DNA from: Sipunculus nudus
Taxonomy: Eukaryota; Annelida; Sipuncula; Golfingiida; Sipunculidae
Assembly (NCBI GenBank): GCA_026874595.1
Contig: CM049315.1
Span: forward strand, 73,103,401 to 73,167,400
Direction: 5' to 3'
DNA: 64,000 nucleotides
In this document: positions 1-12,089 of the stretch, one piece after another
How positions within the stretch are numbered: the stretch's first letter is position 1
Layout of the letters: each line of letters starts with the position of its first letter
The notes under the pieces: model-generated
The model's input: the letters and a program-made list of their open reading frames with translations, nothing else
What the model was told of the DNA's origin: nothing
Databases searched by the model: none
Made by a program: the position numbers and the translations under genes

Positions 1-448
1 GGCCTGTAAAACCCCTACCCGGAAATCAGAGCTACAACAGTGGTTGAGAGAACACAGCAAGTTTTTTTTAATAATTTTCTTTAATAAAAATCTTTTCATA
101 AATGTGGACCAAAATAAAATGAATAATAATTAAATTAAAAAATATTTTTATATTTCATTATTTGTTCAAATTTTATAATCCATTCTTTGAAGTGTAAAAT
201 AATTTTTAACATATATTTAAAAAAAATATAGCTTTACAGAAGCGAATCCAAGTTAGGGTGTGGGGAGGTCCGAAACCCGTTTTTCATAACAGTTTCGCGG
301 CCGGGAACCCCTTTTCCATATACCTGCTCACATTTTCATTAGCAATTGCCATTCGGCCTCTTTGGTTAGGACCCCCCCCCCCCCTTCCCATTTTACCATA
401 TCAAGGATCCATCCCTGCTATAAGAACATGCATACCATTAATATATGT
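1..448. other. AT-rich flank, no gene seen
   Basis: AT-rich sequence with a 13-base C run near 372-384. No frame shows a recognisable domain or splice-bounded exon. It is the left flank of the interrupted LTR-like element that starts at 449. Confidence 0.5.
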
Positions 449-489
449 TGTTACGGGGTGACAAAAAAGCGGACCGAACTGTATCGCTA
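449..489 (+). mobile_element. Left part of LTR-like element split by transposon insertion
   Basis: Begins TGTTACGGGGTGAC and matches the first 41 bases of the uninterrupted copy at 53187-53342. The rest of this copy resumes at 9928, after a 9.4-kb insertion. Together the two parts (41 + 116 bases) give 157 bp against 156 bp for the other copy, so the insertion point is defined to the base. The terminal TA (488-489) is repeated at 9926-9927. Confidence 0.8.
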
Positions 490-500
490 CACTCTAAAAT

Positions 501-790
501 GGATCGGTTAAATTCAACCAAAAAATTGGTTGAAATCAACCGGTCTTCTCGGTTGATATGTGTCCAACCAATTAGCCGGTTGATTTCAACCGATACCAAT
601 TGGTTGATTTTTCAACCAATATTTTTGGTTGAAATCAACCATGTGACTGGTTGAAATCAACCATGTGATTGGTTGAAAGCAACCAACAATAATGGTTGAA
701 AACAACCAATACTGAATCAACCAATTTGATTCAGATGACCATATTGGTTAAAATCAACCAAGAAAATTGGTTAAGAAGGAACCAACTGAA
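501..790. repeat. Left subterminal palindromic repeat cluster
   Basis: About a dozen imperfect copies of a motif close to TTGGTTGAAATCAACCA, in alternating orientation, lie just inside the left terminal inverted repeat. Such clusters are known transposase-binding regions in some DNA transposons; that role here is inference. Confidence 0.8.
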
Positions 791-1705
791 TACCCTAGCA
801 AAATATGAAATGGTTACAAAATGCAGTTGAATTCAGCCACAATTGCCTGAAAAAAACTAACATAAAAAAAATTTTGCATAAAATTGTGATGCAGTGTGCT
901 CAAATATCATGGTGAAAAAGAATTAAATGTACCTTTGTACCAAGTAATGTCAAGGAATATTCCTCAGCCAGTCAAATGAACAAAATAAAACACAATTTGC
1001 ACTTTGCATGATACTGCTGTTCCTCTGATTGTAGAAATGTAATGAAATTGGAAATATCACTCTGTGTGGCAGTACAAGTGCTCTGATAACCAGCTTGCAT
1101 TCATACATCAACCTTTTGTCTGAAATGGTAGACACAAAACAAGAGCATTATATTTATAAAAATAATTGTTTAATAAGTCCAGTAAAATAACAATGTAACA
1201 TATAATTAAATCATGCATGCAGTACACAACTTGTAACTGCACAACTGGTGACACAAGCCTCCATTTAAAAACATATATATACAAGTAAGATTTTCTAGAG
1301 TCCAATGCTAAAAATTGAATTTCAGGAAATTGAATTCACAATTACTGATAATTTAAAAATGGACAGATAGACAGGTAGACAAACAGAGTTAATCACTTTA
1401 TCTCCCTTTCTGCTGAAGCTGGAAAATGATTAACATATGTTTGAAGTACTCTGGAAGTGCAGTGTCATGGATACCTGACTCATAAAATGATGAAACAAGA
1501 GTCTACAGTCAATACTGTTCCCTGATGACTGTCTTCATTCCATATGCCTGCATGCATCATGGTGTCTGAGAAACACAGCAACACTGAACTCAGTCACTGT
1601 TGATCTTCATCAAACATTTAGAAACTGAATTTCTAGATCTGAAAATACATCAAATTTCACATTAATAATAAAAGATGAAAATATGTGTTGGTGTAAATAC
1701 TGTTC

Positions 1706-1708
<3 letters not shown>

Positions 1709-1761
<53 letters not shown>
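1709..1761. repeat. (AT)n microsatellite
   Basis: Uninterrupted AT dinucleotide tract of about 52 bases inside the 9.4-kb element. Confidence 0.95.
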
Positions 1762-1765
<4 letters not shown>

Positions 1766-2529
1766 CACACACGCAATTTTAATCCAACCCCTTATAACTG
1801 CTTGTGATATAGGCATACTTCATGCACAAGGAAGTACAAGAGGGCGAGACCTAAACAGTGACAAAACATGCAATTACATATTAACAGTTTGTTATGATGA
1901 CGATAGACTACCTATCATCAATGGATATTAAATTAGTCTGAACGAGGTAGGCCTACAAGTATAAATGTACTCATTATTGATTAAATATGTACTGTAACAG
2001 AATTCAGACTTTGTGCATATCTTGCAATTGTACAATAATACAAGAAGAAATACAATAGAATATGGGTCATCATAACATGATTTCAGGTGATGGAGATTTG
2101 CCCATTTCCAAAATTTCAAAGTTAGAAAGTTCCAAACATATTTGTTTTGCTTATCTGAATTTCAATGCTAAAACCATGTACTTTCTTAAAGTTCACAGAA
2201 CATTAGTCATAGTGTCCAAACTTCAGGATTCAAAGGAGACCTCCCTAGATATTGAGTATGAATGGCCTAATGGTTAAATATATGCCTTGTCAGTCTTTCA
2301 GGCTGCTCAAAATTATGTTTTCGGCCCGTATCTCACAGAATAAAGTTCACTATGTCCTACAGTTTTTGACAAAATGCTATCAAATTTTCATATTATAATA
2401 GTTTTAATCTTTGCATTTTGTACATACAAAATGTCAACTGTGCTGACAGGAAAGCAAATGTGCAATGGTCAAGGTTAGACAAAATTTAAAGGTCTGATAT
2501 TACCTTTATGACAATAACTTAAAAAGATT

Positions 2530-2765
2530 ATAAAAATCTGTTATATGCTAGAAAAAAATATATAAATCTGTTATATGCTTGAACAAAATTTAAAAAAAAA
2601 TCTGTTATATGCTTGAAAATTTTTGTTATAAAAAAATCTGTTATATGTTTGAAAATTTTTTTTTATAAAAAAATCTGTTATATGCTTGAAAATTTTTTTT
2701 ATAAAAAAATCTGTCATATGTTTGAAATTTTTTTTTATAAAAAAATCTGTTATACGCTTGAAAAC
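2530..2765. repeat. 36-bp minisatellite, about 7 units
   Basis: Units start at CTGTTATATG near 2538, 2568, 2602, 2638, 2674, 2711 and 2747, so the later period is 36-37 bases. Each unit has a GCTTGAAAA core and a T-run followed by an A-run. A 36-base period keeps reading frame, which creates spurious open frames of Phe-Tyr-Lys repeats on both strands. Confidence 0.9.
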
Positions 2766-2920
2766 GACTCTTATCTTCAACATCTATCATGTAAAGTAAG
2801 TCGATATCTTTCCTGATGTTTTCACAAGATACATTTTATTTGGGTAAATAACTGCTACAAATTGTGCAATTGTCACCCAATTTTTGACAATAAAGTGCAA
2901 CAATTGGCTTTTACTGAAAA

Positions 2921-3152
2921 ATGGAGGTTTCTCCTTAATTTCTCATAAAAAATGTAGTCACAGTGACCAATATTCAGGTTTGTTAGAAAATAAGGACATC
3001 TACCTGGATGTCAAATTTTGGATTCACTGAACCAGTGGTTTTGAAACGTGGCATGTAAACGGAGATCGAGCTGGACAACCAGACCGATAATGGACAAATG
3101 ACCATAGCTATATTTGACATAACGTATATACAGGTAGTCATCTGAGCTAAAA
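2921..3152. repeat. Dispersed repeat, copy 1 (pair with 5999-6206)
   Basis: About 210 bases matching 5999-6206 in the same orientation. Shared landmarks are the CCTTAATTTCTC start, the CAAATTTTGGATTCA core, a GGAC-rich stretch and the GAGCTAAAAA end. No coding content is recognised. Confidence 0.75.
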
Positions 3153-3261
3153 ATGGTGCTACATAAATATTCCCTTTAACACAATATCAATTATTCTCAA
3201 TTGAATGATAGCTCTTATTTCTAGAATTGTAAGAAATCTAAAAGCCTAAATCAGTATATAC

Positions 3262-3375
3262 CTTCTGAACATCAATAAATGCTGCCTTTGCTTCTGCTAT
3301 GGCGGGCTTTGCATTTCTTCCTCTGTGCTGGAATCAGTTTTGGCAGTAAACGAAGCATCATAGCACTAATGGCAC
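3262..3375 (-). pseudogene. Splice-bounded coding fragment inside the 9.4-kb element
   Basis: On the minus strand a pyrimidine-rich acceptor (TTTCTTTCAG) precedes 3375 and a GTATAT donor follows 3262. The first half reads GAISAMMLRLLPKLIPAQ. The second half reads on in another frame as NAKPAIAEAKAAFIDVQK, so a one-base indel near the middle breaks the exon. The content looks like a conserved protein domain that I cannot name; a transposon-encoded protein is likely from its position. Confidence 0.45.
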
Positions 3376-4189
3376 CTGAAAGAAACCAGGAATATAACAG
3401 AATGTCAACTTGTAGGACAATAACAGATTTACTACTAAAAATTTAGTTTCTCGACCAATAAACAAATTTCATGGAATGTCCACAGGCATTATGAAAATCA
3501 TGATCCTGCTGATCATGAAGTGGTCAAGATTTTGAAGCAAACTGGTTTGATAACCTTCCTTGTAGATATATATACCATAACACATGAGTGGTCATATGGA
3601 GTGATTGATAAAGGGACTATTTAAAAGTTAAATGTGTCCATTAGTCATTTTTCTCCATGAAATGCATTTAAAACTGTTTAAAATGTTAATGATGAGTCAG
3701 AAACAGGTTTAAAAGAGACCATTACATCAGCTTTATTATACATATAAAGATGTAAGAGGGCAGATTTATAAAAAGTCACATACATGTCACTCTCAAAATC
3801 CATCTGGAACCTCTGTATAAACAACAAGGGATCCATCAGTCACAGTGCTCAGCTGAAGTTGACCTTGAGGTAAAAATCTGAAAATGGAGGTAATGTCTGA
3901 TATGAAGAGGTAATATAGACCTTGGCTGGATGGTATGATTGGTTTGTATCATGATGAGTAAGAAATTGTTGCAAATAATATTTTGTGACCTGACCATGTG
4001 TTTTCTAATGTTAAAATTAAAGCATGTGCGCGGTTTGTGAACATTAGATGTATATTATTACCATAATCATTGGTTGGCTTTTTGATAAATTGATGACAGT
4101 ACAGTAGTTTACACATTTGTTTGATTGGGTCTATTTTTTATTAATATTTTTTATATTATTAAATATATGTATTTTTTATTTTATAAAAT

Positions 4190-4800
4190 GTATACAGTTG
4201 AAATATAACTTATGTTCCCAGTCCACAGGTGTAAGGACTTGGTGGTGGTGTGGGGGTGGTATGACCGGAGTTACAACATCTCTGACTGGTAGACAAACAA
4301 AGCTGATAATATATGGTTCAATTATTTCTTAATTTTTTTATTATATCAATTTTTTTAAAGTTTAACATCTGAAATATTACACAATTGAGTATATAAGTTT
4401 TTTTTCAAATTTCAGACTTTAATAGCTTAAATCCATACACATACAGCATATGAAAGTTATTTCAACAGTGCTTATAGGAAAAATATCATAATAAATATAT
4501 ATTTAATGATAACGGAGAGATGATGGACAGACAGAGCTGATCACTTTATGTTCCATTCTCCTGAAGCAAGAATGTGTTTCAATTAGATCTTAATTTTTTC
4601 TAATCCAATTGTTTTTTAAATGAAATAAATTTTACACACTTGCACAGGCGCAAAGGAATCATTGGTAGCGGGGGGGGGGGGATTAACAACACTTCTGCAT
4701 ATATACATACAGGGCAAACAAAGCCTGATCTCCAATTCTGCTGAGGCAGGAAAATAATGAACAAATGTTTGTATTAGATCCTCATTTTTTTTTATCACAT
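4190..4800. repeat. Diverged internal repeats, also near 1358-1440
   Basis: A roughly 80-100 base segment recurs near 1358, 4285, 4530 and 4705. It is marked by ACAAACAGAGCTGAT, then a TTCTGCTGAAGC-like stretch and an ATGTTTG-like end. Copies are diverged and spaced irregularly inside the 9.4-kb element. No gene is seen in this stretch. Confidence 0.55.
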
Positions 4801-5998
4801 CAATTTTTTTTAAATTTTAAGTATATATTTCTATACATTCCCAATATAACATATATATCTGAATATAAAAGTTAATTCATAATTCTAAATGCATCATCAT
4901 ATATCTCAATCTTGTCAGTTAACCCCACATCATGCATACAAATGCATATTTATTTTTTTACCACACAAATATATCTTTTAAATTTGCAGAACAATAAATA
5001 TCTAAAAATAATACTTGAATCAGATTTCACAATTTTTCATTGTGCCTTTATTTATTTGTAATTTGCTTCATATTTTATAAATTTATGCATACTGATGGGT
5101 TTAATTTTAATATTTTAAAATCATTTAAAAGGAAATTGATTTCTTTAAAAGGCTACATTAACCCAAATGGCTTCTTCTGGATTACTCAATGAATTACTCA
5201 TTCAAGGAAAGTTTTGTATATTGGAGTGGAAACAGCATTACAGTTGAGGAAATACAGGGCAAACAATAACAATTACTGCATAACACTTGGTGGGTAGGGT
5301 TGGCGGGGGGGGGGGGGGGGGGGTGGAGTTGATATGAGAATAACTGTACACCTGTCACAGCAGGGGATCTCCCCTAGTGACCTGTAACAAATCAGGAACC
5401 CTGGCATAGCTAACTTAACTTCTAGTGACCAGGAGTGGGCTGCCTGCATCTGGACAAAGCACGTGACTATAATAAGAGCCTGAACAAAAAAAATTCAATT
5501 ATTAGCCTAAATTTTGAGCTTTTATTTTCTAATTTCAGGTTGAAACAAATTAAATACTAAAGTTTACATGCTGTGAAAATTTAATCAACAGTACTCACAG
5601 GAAAAAAAAAAAAAACGTGCCATGGTCAAAATTGAAGGTACTTATTTTATTTTTATGCTAATAATTTTAAAAAATTTAATAATTCAGATCTAATCTTGGG
5701 TATACAATTGAATCTTAATTTAAACAAAGTTATATACTTGAACGAAAGGTCTCTAGCTTCCAAAATTTTCATGTTAGGTGAGTAAATTTCCTGAATTTGT
5801 AATTTACAAAGTCCATTATATTCGGGCCCACAACTTGAAGAAATTACACTTAACAGACTTAATTTCCAGCATTTATATGGAAAATATATAGGAGAATACC
5901 AGTACTTCTGGTAAATATTAAGAAAGAAAAACAGACAGATCAGTGGTTTTGATATAAGGCAGTCCTGAAGTGTGATAATAGGTTTTTAAATGGAAACC
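4801..5998. other. No gene seen; one long G run
   Basis: AT-rich interior of the 9.4-kb element. It holds an 18-base G run near 5305-5322 and no supported coding sequence. Confidence 0.5.
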
Positions 5999-6206
5999 TG
6001 AGGTTTTTCCTTAATTTCTCAAAGGAATGAAGTCGCAGTGACCCAGTTTCCGGTTTGGTAGGAGATTTTGGGGACATCTAACAGTATGCCAAATTTTGGA
6101 TTCATAGGTATAATGATTTCAAAACGTGCAAATCTAACGGACGGACAGACGACAGACAATGGACAATGACTATAGCTCAGATAACGTATAGTCAGCTGAG
6201 CTAAAA
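5999..6206. repeat. Dispersed repeat, copy 2
   Basis: Direct-orientation relative of 2921-3152. It has a short run of GGACGGACAGACGACAGACAATGG, a motif type that recurs near 44090 and 63660. Confidence 0.75.
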
Positions 6207-6458
6207 AAAATTTAGGCAGCTTCTGTAGTCTAACAGGTAGAACACATGATTTATACCTGGGAGGTGGAAAGTTAAAATCATAGCCTAGAAGTAGTGTGCT
6301 TGTCTTGGACGGGCCATGAAAGCCATGATTGTTACAGAAGATGGACAAGATACTGAAACTTGTACCACCGTACTCAACTGATTAGCAGACAGATTAAAAT
6401 CATGTACAATATTTCAAAAAGAACTATACACCTACTTATAAGGTGGTCCAAGATTACC

Positions 6459-6690
6459 TGCTGATGGCTCAGATGAATTCAAACCAGCTATCATCTTCAT
6501 GCTGTCTGGGTATTTCACTGCCACCTGGTTCTTATCCTTCAGCTAGGATGGCTGCCATGTCATCTCATTTAGCCATCAACTCCATCATGCCTCCTCATCC
6601 AGATATATTCCGAAGAAGTCTCCCTCTACCTATGAATGTCAAGTTAGCCAAATCAAGAATCAGTTTGCTTGGAATAGTTTACTGATAGAT
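6459..6690 (-). pseudogene. Decayed coding fragment inside the 9.4-kb element
   Basis: The minus strand reads NQVAVKYPDSMKMIAGLNSS up to a GTAATC donor at 6458. Upstream, frames carrying MAAILAEG and ANLTFIGRGRLLRNISG can be read but are broken by stops. The pieces look like one protein damaged by indels. It may belong to the same transposon gene as the fragments at 3262-3375 and 9565-9652. I do not recognise the family. Confidence 0.4.
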
Positions 6691-7684
6691 CAGGTATTAT
6701 ATAAAACCTTGAATTCACCTACACAAAGTAAAATAATGAAATCATTTACATGATGAAAAAGATTGGGTGCCTCTGGCTTCTCACATTAGTATTGTAGGAG
6801 ACTTTTTATTCTCAGGTTGAAGAATCTGACCATTGTAAACAGGATCATGCATGCAACACGTCACTAGTAACTTGTTTACCTTTAGCCTAAAGATCCATTG
6901 GGATTATAGTATCATCTGAAAGAGTATTTTCACTGGTAGGACTAATGATTGTAATATAGATTTTTTTAATAGAAAATCAGGAAGTAATTACCCATATACA
7001 GGGGCGGATCCAGGATTTAGAAAATGTGTCATACAGACCCTTATGTGTGTGTCTGTGACTCCATCCCCCCCCCCCCCCCCGAGTCCTGGAACTTAAAGAT
7101 AAATTGACGCCACTGGCTGTAAGAATTAGCAAACCTTAGATATCTCATTTACTTTATATCCAAACATGGGCCTTCTTCTCCACAAATCCAGGGTAACCTC
7201 GACACCCTGTCTCTACCATGTACTCGTGCATCCTCTCTCAGTTCCTGATATTAATGCTGGAGCCACTTGGTCTCGAGCTTGATGGAGGCAGTGTCTGGAT
7301 CTGTAACATAAAATTACCAGTACTCAGAAATACTATATATACCGTATGAATCTGTATTAAGCAGGCCCCAGGCAGAGCTGATTCATTTGGATTCAATTTG
7401 CATTTTTTTTTGCGGGAAAACAAGTCATAATAGAATAACTACTTATTAAAACTACTTCTACTAAAATAATAGTTTCCACTTTACCAGTGAAATGTTCTGT
7501 TTTAATACTTACTTCCAAGAGTTATTCTATTTTTCAAGAAATGGAACATTTTTTCTTTAAAGGGGAAAACAATTTTGTACTGTTTAATAGAAGAAGGGGA
7601 ACCTTTTATTTTTGAACACATTGTGCACACATGGAAAACAACTTGGCTTCATGTCATATTGCACCAACTTGTAATTTAAGTGAT

Positions 7685-7785
7685 AATATATATATATAAT
7701 TATATATATATATATATATATATATAAATACATATATATTTATATAATACACATGCACACACATATATATATATTAAATACACAT
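7685..7785. repeat. Interrupted (AT)n tract
   Basis: Several AT runs broken by short spacers. Confidence 0.85.
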
Positions 7786-8189
7786 AGCGGTATATTTTTT
7801 TAATACCGTTGAAAGTTTCCGTATTTGAATTGCCCTACCTATGTTTGATAATTTATGAAAAAAAACATGACGGTGCATGTATGTCCAGCACTTCAGCCCA
7901 TGCTCAGTTATGCGTGACATGCTCTCTCAGACCAAACATGTACGCTCGCACTTGGTATTCTCTGCACCAAAGGTGTGTTGGCCCATGTAACTATTTAACT
8001 GGTCTTATGCCACTGCAATGATGTTCAAGTTCCACTGATAAAGAATGAAAGGAATAAATGGTATAGCACTGAGAACCTGACAAGTTGGTATTCTCACTGA
8101 AATTGGATTAAATCCTGTTGGGTCTCCAATAAAATATAGGCAAAACCTGCCTCCTCTTACCTTGATCATGTTCTAGGTAAATAAATCAT

Positions 8190-8307
8190 TATTCTTGTAA
8201 GTCGTTTGAGTCAGGGTTACATTTGCACTGAAAAGACATGATTTGGGTTTTATCTGACACATGACTTCTTGGCCTTGACCCTTTTATTCCAAGCGGCCAG
8301 GGTCTTC
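8190..8307 (-). CDS. Candidate exon 2 of a transposon-borne gene
   Basis: On the minus strand, TTCTGTGTGCAG provides an acceptor before 8307. Read in the phase left by the exon at 9565-9652, it gives RPWPLGIKGSRPRSHVSDK and then MSFQCKCNPDSNDLQ before a stop near 8190. The matching phase supports joining the two exons. No domain is recognised. The exon end is uncertain; a GTAACC donor within the CKCN region is possible. Confidence 0.4.
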
Positions 8308-8461
8308 CTGCACACAGAACACAGGGTGACCCGAAAGAAATGAACATGCTGTGTAAAATGATGAAACTTAAATTGGACCACACCAACAATTAATGAGAAA
8401 GCCTGTGAAAAGACAATATATATGACAATATAAACATATATAAACACACATATCAATATTA

Positions 8462-8518
8462 TATATACACTATAATATATATATATATATATGTGTGTAT
8501 ATATATATATATATATAC
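8462..8518. repeat. Interrupted (AT)n tract
   Basis: AT dinucleotides with a short GTGTGT interruption. Confidence 0.85.
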
Positions 8519-8856
8519 TTATTTAGTATATACTTATAAAGCATATATATATAAATATATATTCATTTAAAATATCTTTTGAAGATGTTACTGTTTTAAT
8601 GTTATTTTATAAAGGAATATATTTGTTTTATATTCCTGTGACGTCACACAAACATGTTTTTAATATTTCATTTTATTTGTACTTAATTTCTATTCATATT
8701 AAACATTTAAATATTCATTGGAAGGGGCATATGACATATTAAAGGCATTGGAACCGAAGCCCCCCCCCCCCCCCCACACACACACACAGACACATCCCAC
8801 ACAAAAATTGAAAGTTGGGGTGGGGGCAATTTAATGGAATAGTTTTGCCCATATGC

Positions 8857-8859
<3 letters not shown>

Positions 8860-8937
<78 letters not shown>
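8860..8937. repeat. (AT)n microsatellite, about 78 bases
   Basis: One of the longest pure AT tracts in the window. A 15-base C run lies close by at about 8760. Confidence 0.95.
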
Positions 8938-8942
<5 letters not shown>

Positions 8943-9564
8943 AAATTTTAATTGTGTAAAATTACCTGAAATCTCTATATTTTTTCTTAAACATTTTGTA
9001 TGGGCCAACTTGGCCCAAGGTTAGTGTCCTTCTGTAAAGATTTCCTATGGGATTTTTGTCACCAATATATATTATATATAATATATATATATATTATATA
9101 TATATTTTTCAAAGAAATGATGTTCCCACGGGCCACGCCTATGTTTCTTCTAACATCTGTCAAACAAATAAATTTAGTCTGCGCATGCGCACTATTTGAC
9201 AGCATGCATGGTTTCCTTCGTATCGTGCTCCCTGTGGCAGAACAGTCAGCCATTAATTTTTATTTACACCAAAACACTGCTTCATATTCATAAGAAAAAT
9301 TAAGAAGGGTACAAAAAAATAAAAGAACATTTTCTCTTTGGAATATGAACATTTTTAGAATCGGATGACTTAGAATATGCAAGATGTTATTGGATTCTAA
9401 TGAAGTGATCGAATGTTTTTTAAATCATCAATCGATTATGACGGCAATGAATTTAGCGTGTCGGTTTTAAACCAAATACACTGGTTAAAGTCAGTTCTAA
9501 AAATACTTTACAGCCAAATTAAATACCAAAGCCAGTGAAATCTAACCAGAAAAATAAGCCTTAC

Positions 9565-9652
9565 CCTTTATATGACCTGTGAAAAACACCCAGGTCCCTT
9601 GCTCCTGCTTCAACTTCAGCTTTTCAAGTATCTTCTTCACAAATTTGTCCAT
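9565..9652 (-). CDS. Candidate first exon of the transposon-borne gene
   Basis: An ATG at 9652 opens MDKFVKKILEKLKLKQEQGT followed by WVFFTGHIK. It ends at a consensus donor (GTAAGG) after 9565, leaving phase 1. The lysine-rich start could form a helix. Its place about 270 bases inside the right terminus, facing inward, fits the first exon of an element-encoded gene. The product is unknown. Confidence 0.5.
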
Positions 9653-9784
9653 GTTGAACTAGATGACGCTACAAAACACGTGGACTAACACGCAGCTCCT
9701 ATGCAGCGTCCAATGAGGAAAGGCGATCGCGCACGTGCTCCCGTGTCAGAAACAAATCTAAATGTTACTTTGTATCAGATTATC

Positions 9785-9920
9785 AGTTTGCGGGCAACCA
9801 ATTGGCCGCGGTCGGTGTCAACCAATATTCTGGGCTCTACTCAAACAATATTTGGTTGATTTTAACCAATATCTGCTTCAACCAATTAAATTGGTAGCTG
9901 TTTCAACCAATCCGTTTTTA
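9785..9920. repeat. Right subterminal repeat cluster
   Basis: Several copies of the CAACCAAT / TTGGTTGA motif mirror the cluster at the left end, at lower copy number. Confidence 0.75.
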
Positions 9921-9927
9921 GAGTGTA

Positions 9928-10043
9928 GTGAAGTTTGCTTTGCTAGCGAAGCGGTTGGTACGCCGGACTTGTACGCCACCGACCTATGTTCGACTCCCGG
10001 ATCGGCCCAGGATTTTTCCCCTCAACAATTTGTCTTCGTAACA
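9928..10043 (+). mobile_element. Right part of the split LTR-like element, with tRNA-like boxes
   Basis: Continues the sequence that stops at 489 and ends CTTCGTAACA, the inverse of the TGTTACG start. It contains a box-A-like TAGCGAAGCGGTTGG and a box-B-like GTTCGACTCCC. TG...CA ends and a short inverted repeat fit an LTR; the pol III-like boxes fit a tRNA-derived SINE. The primer-binding-site-like sequence next to a related fragment at 53037-53101 favours the LTR reading. Confidence 0.7.
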
Positions 10044-10309
10044 ATCTACTCATTATTATAGACATTGGATACAGCAGTGATATGCTATCTGTTGAGCTTA
10101 AACAACTTGCTATAAGGGCGATACCTGAGAAAGGTATATCATTGCAATTCTGTCGAATTGTATTGCATAGTATGAAACAGTTTTGCATTATATAATTTGT
10201 AATTTAATATAATATTTGTTATGCAGGTATTGATTAATATCATATCATATATTATATACTTTTGTAATTTGTATTATATAATATAATCTAGTATTATTGT
10301 AGGGATAAA

Positions 10310-10480
10310 GGTCAGAGTCATGGCAGTTTTAAGGACTATGCAAATGGCAAGTATACGGGAAAGGTTTTCCCGACTGTTCCGCACGATGCGACAACTTCCT
10401 TGTGAATGCGTGGAAGCAGACGATAAAACTTTGGACTTGTGCCCGGTCTCCGTCCAGAGGATGTGGTTTTGTGATGGTAA
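10310..10480 (+). CDS. Possible exon, unidentified
   Basis: A TTATTGTAG acceptor-like site precedes 10302 and a strong GTAAGTAC donor follows GTGATG near 10479. One frame from the ATG at 10320 reads MAVLRTMQMASIRERFSRLF and stays open to the donor. Another frame reads HGSFKDYANGKYTGKVFPTV and then stops. I cannot tell which, if either, is used, and no family is recognised. Confidence 0.3.
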
Positions 10481-10639
10481 GTACACAACGTTTAATTTGG
10501 TTTTTATTAGTTGCCCAGTCTGGCGTACACATATTACAGCGAAATTATTACCGAGAACGGAAATTCCAAATGAACGGCGCAGGGGAAGTGCGGGTAGTTT
10601 TGGATGTTTCCATAAGTGCCAAATATTCTGATTTGGGGA

Positions 10640-11950
10640 GATAGATACATATTCATAAATTTTTGCTCCTATTATATTCTTCTAAGAATTATGAAATTGA
10701 CAATTCATTTAAAGCAAACTAGGTCGGGCAGTCAGCACTAGCTGTGAACATTAAAATTTACAATCTGGGTCATAGAACTGTTGTATTATGGGGAGGCTTT
10801 GTTCTAGAGGTGACATTGGATGTAGTTGTTGAACAGCTGTCTACACATCAAAGTTTGATTAGGATCCTGGTTCAATTTGTGGTATCTGACTAATTTTCTG
10901 TCTTCGATATTTTAGACATTGTTATGATATGAGCGTCTGTTACATTTTCTTTTTTTCTCATTACATGAAATGTTTTCATTGTGCAACATATACAAGTGAT
11001 TCATTGAAGAAAATAGCAAGCAATAAAACCAGAACATATCTTCTCATTGCATTTTAGCTTATTAGTGTTGGTCGTTGACCGGCCGAGTGGTCAGGTGTAC
11101 ATTACATCCAGGGTTCTGAAATGAACAAGTTAACGGCATGCCATGTTGTAAGTTTCAGTGTCACAGCTGGTTCAGAACGTTCTGTCATGTATCATTCTCC
11201 CCGCCTTGACTGAACGTAGCTTTTTATCAAATATATTGTTTCGCTCCATAATTTTGAGTGTTTTAAATGTTTTTATTGGAGCCATTTCCAAATAATACTC
11301 TAAAGCGTAAATTGTGTATCAAGTATGAGGGTTTATCTACCATCAATGGCGACATCTGTTGATGAAGATTGAAACAAAATGCCACCTCTATTATATTATT
11401 AAAGACCGTGGTTGAAATATCGTAAAGCTGCTCATTCACTACCTTTTGAAAAATAAAAAGAATTTATGTGATTTCTGGCTTCCTCTCTGTATATATCAAT
11501 GATCCAAGGGTAATTTTGGTTGTGAAAAAGTCTTATAACGCCTTAAATTCGTGAAGGATGAATGAACTAGTATATCAACAACATGATGATAAACACAGCA
11601 ATGTTGACAAACGGCAAAAACCTACCTAAGGTGGTAGGCTGAATATATGCGGAGGTAGAAAGCTCCGGCTTATCCTTCTTGCTGCCAGATGCCCTTGTTG
11701 AATTTGTTTTGATTATTTTAGCGGGCCCTCGCTTATTATAAACACAATGATATAAACAAAACAATCAGCCTGTATGTGGTGATTTCCACGTTTTCTTGCC
11801 TATTTTCTCATATTTATTTTCTGAAATATTGACCCAAAAGGTTAGTTAGTGTCTACATTATACTTGGGAGTTTGTACAGTTTATACCTTGATAGAACTGA
11901 GGATAAACCCTCCCGCGGATACGTGTTGAGAGATGTTGGAAAGTTTGCTT
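10640..11950. other. No gene seen
   Basis: AT-rich sequence without supported exons, long repeats or RNA genes. Confidence 0.45.
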
Positions 11951-11954
11951 AAAT

Positions 11955-12071
11955 CTGCGTTTCTGTTGGATCAGGCATTTCTATTGATCAGGCATTTCTA
12001 TTGATCAGGCGTTTCTATTGATCACGCATTTCTATTGATCAGGCATTTCTATTGAGCAGGCATTTCTATGG
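11955..12071. repeat. 17-bp minisatellite, about 7 units
   Basis: Repeats of CAGGCATTTCTATTGAT with single-base variants (CAGGCG, CACGCA, TTGAG). Confidence 0.95.
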
Positions 12072-12089
12072 AAGTTCCAAGTACTGTCC

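Larger units (their letters stand above)
490..9925. mobile_element. 9.4-kb TIR DNA transposon with TA target duplication
   Basis: The left end reads CACTCTAAAATGGATCGG. The right end, reverse complemented, reads CACTCTAAAAACGGATTGG. TA flanks both ends, and removing 490-9925 plus one TA restores a continuous 157-bp LTR-like element. Both ends carry many short inverted GGTTGAAATCAACC-type subterminal repeats. The CACT terminus and clustered subterminal repeats recall EnSpm/CACTA elements, while a TA duplication recalls Tc1/mariner; neither assignment is secure. No long transposase frame is open. Splice-bounded fragments of a minus-strand gene lie near the right end and deeper inside, some with frameshifts or stops, so this copy is probably inactive. 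Confidence 0.75.

Noticed and set aside
2571-2816. Phe/Tyr/Lys-rich open frames on both strands
   Set aside because: Produced by the 36-base minisatellite, whose period keeps frame.
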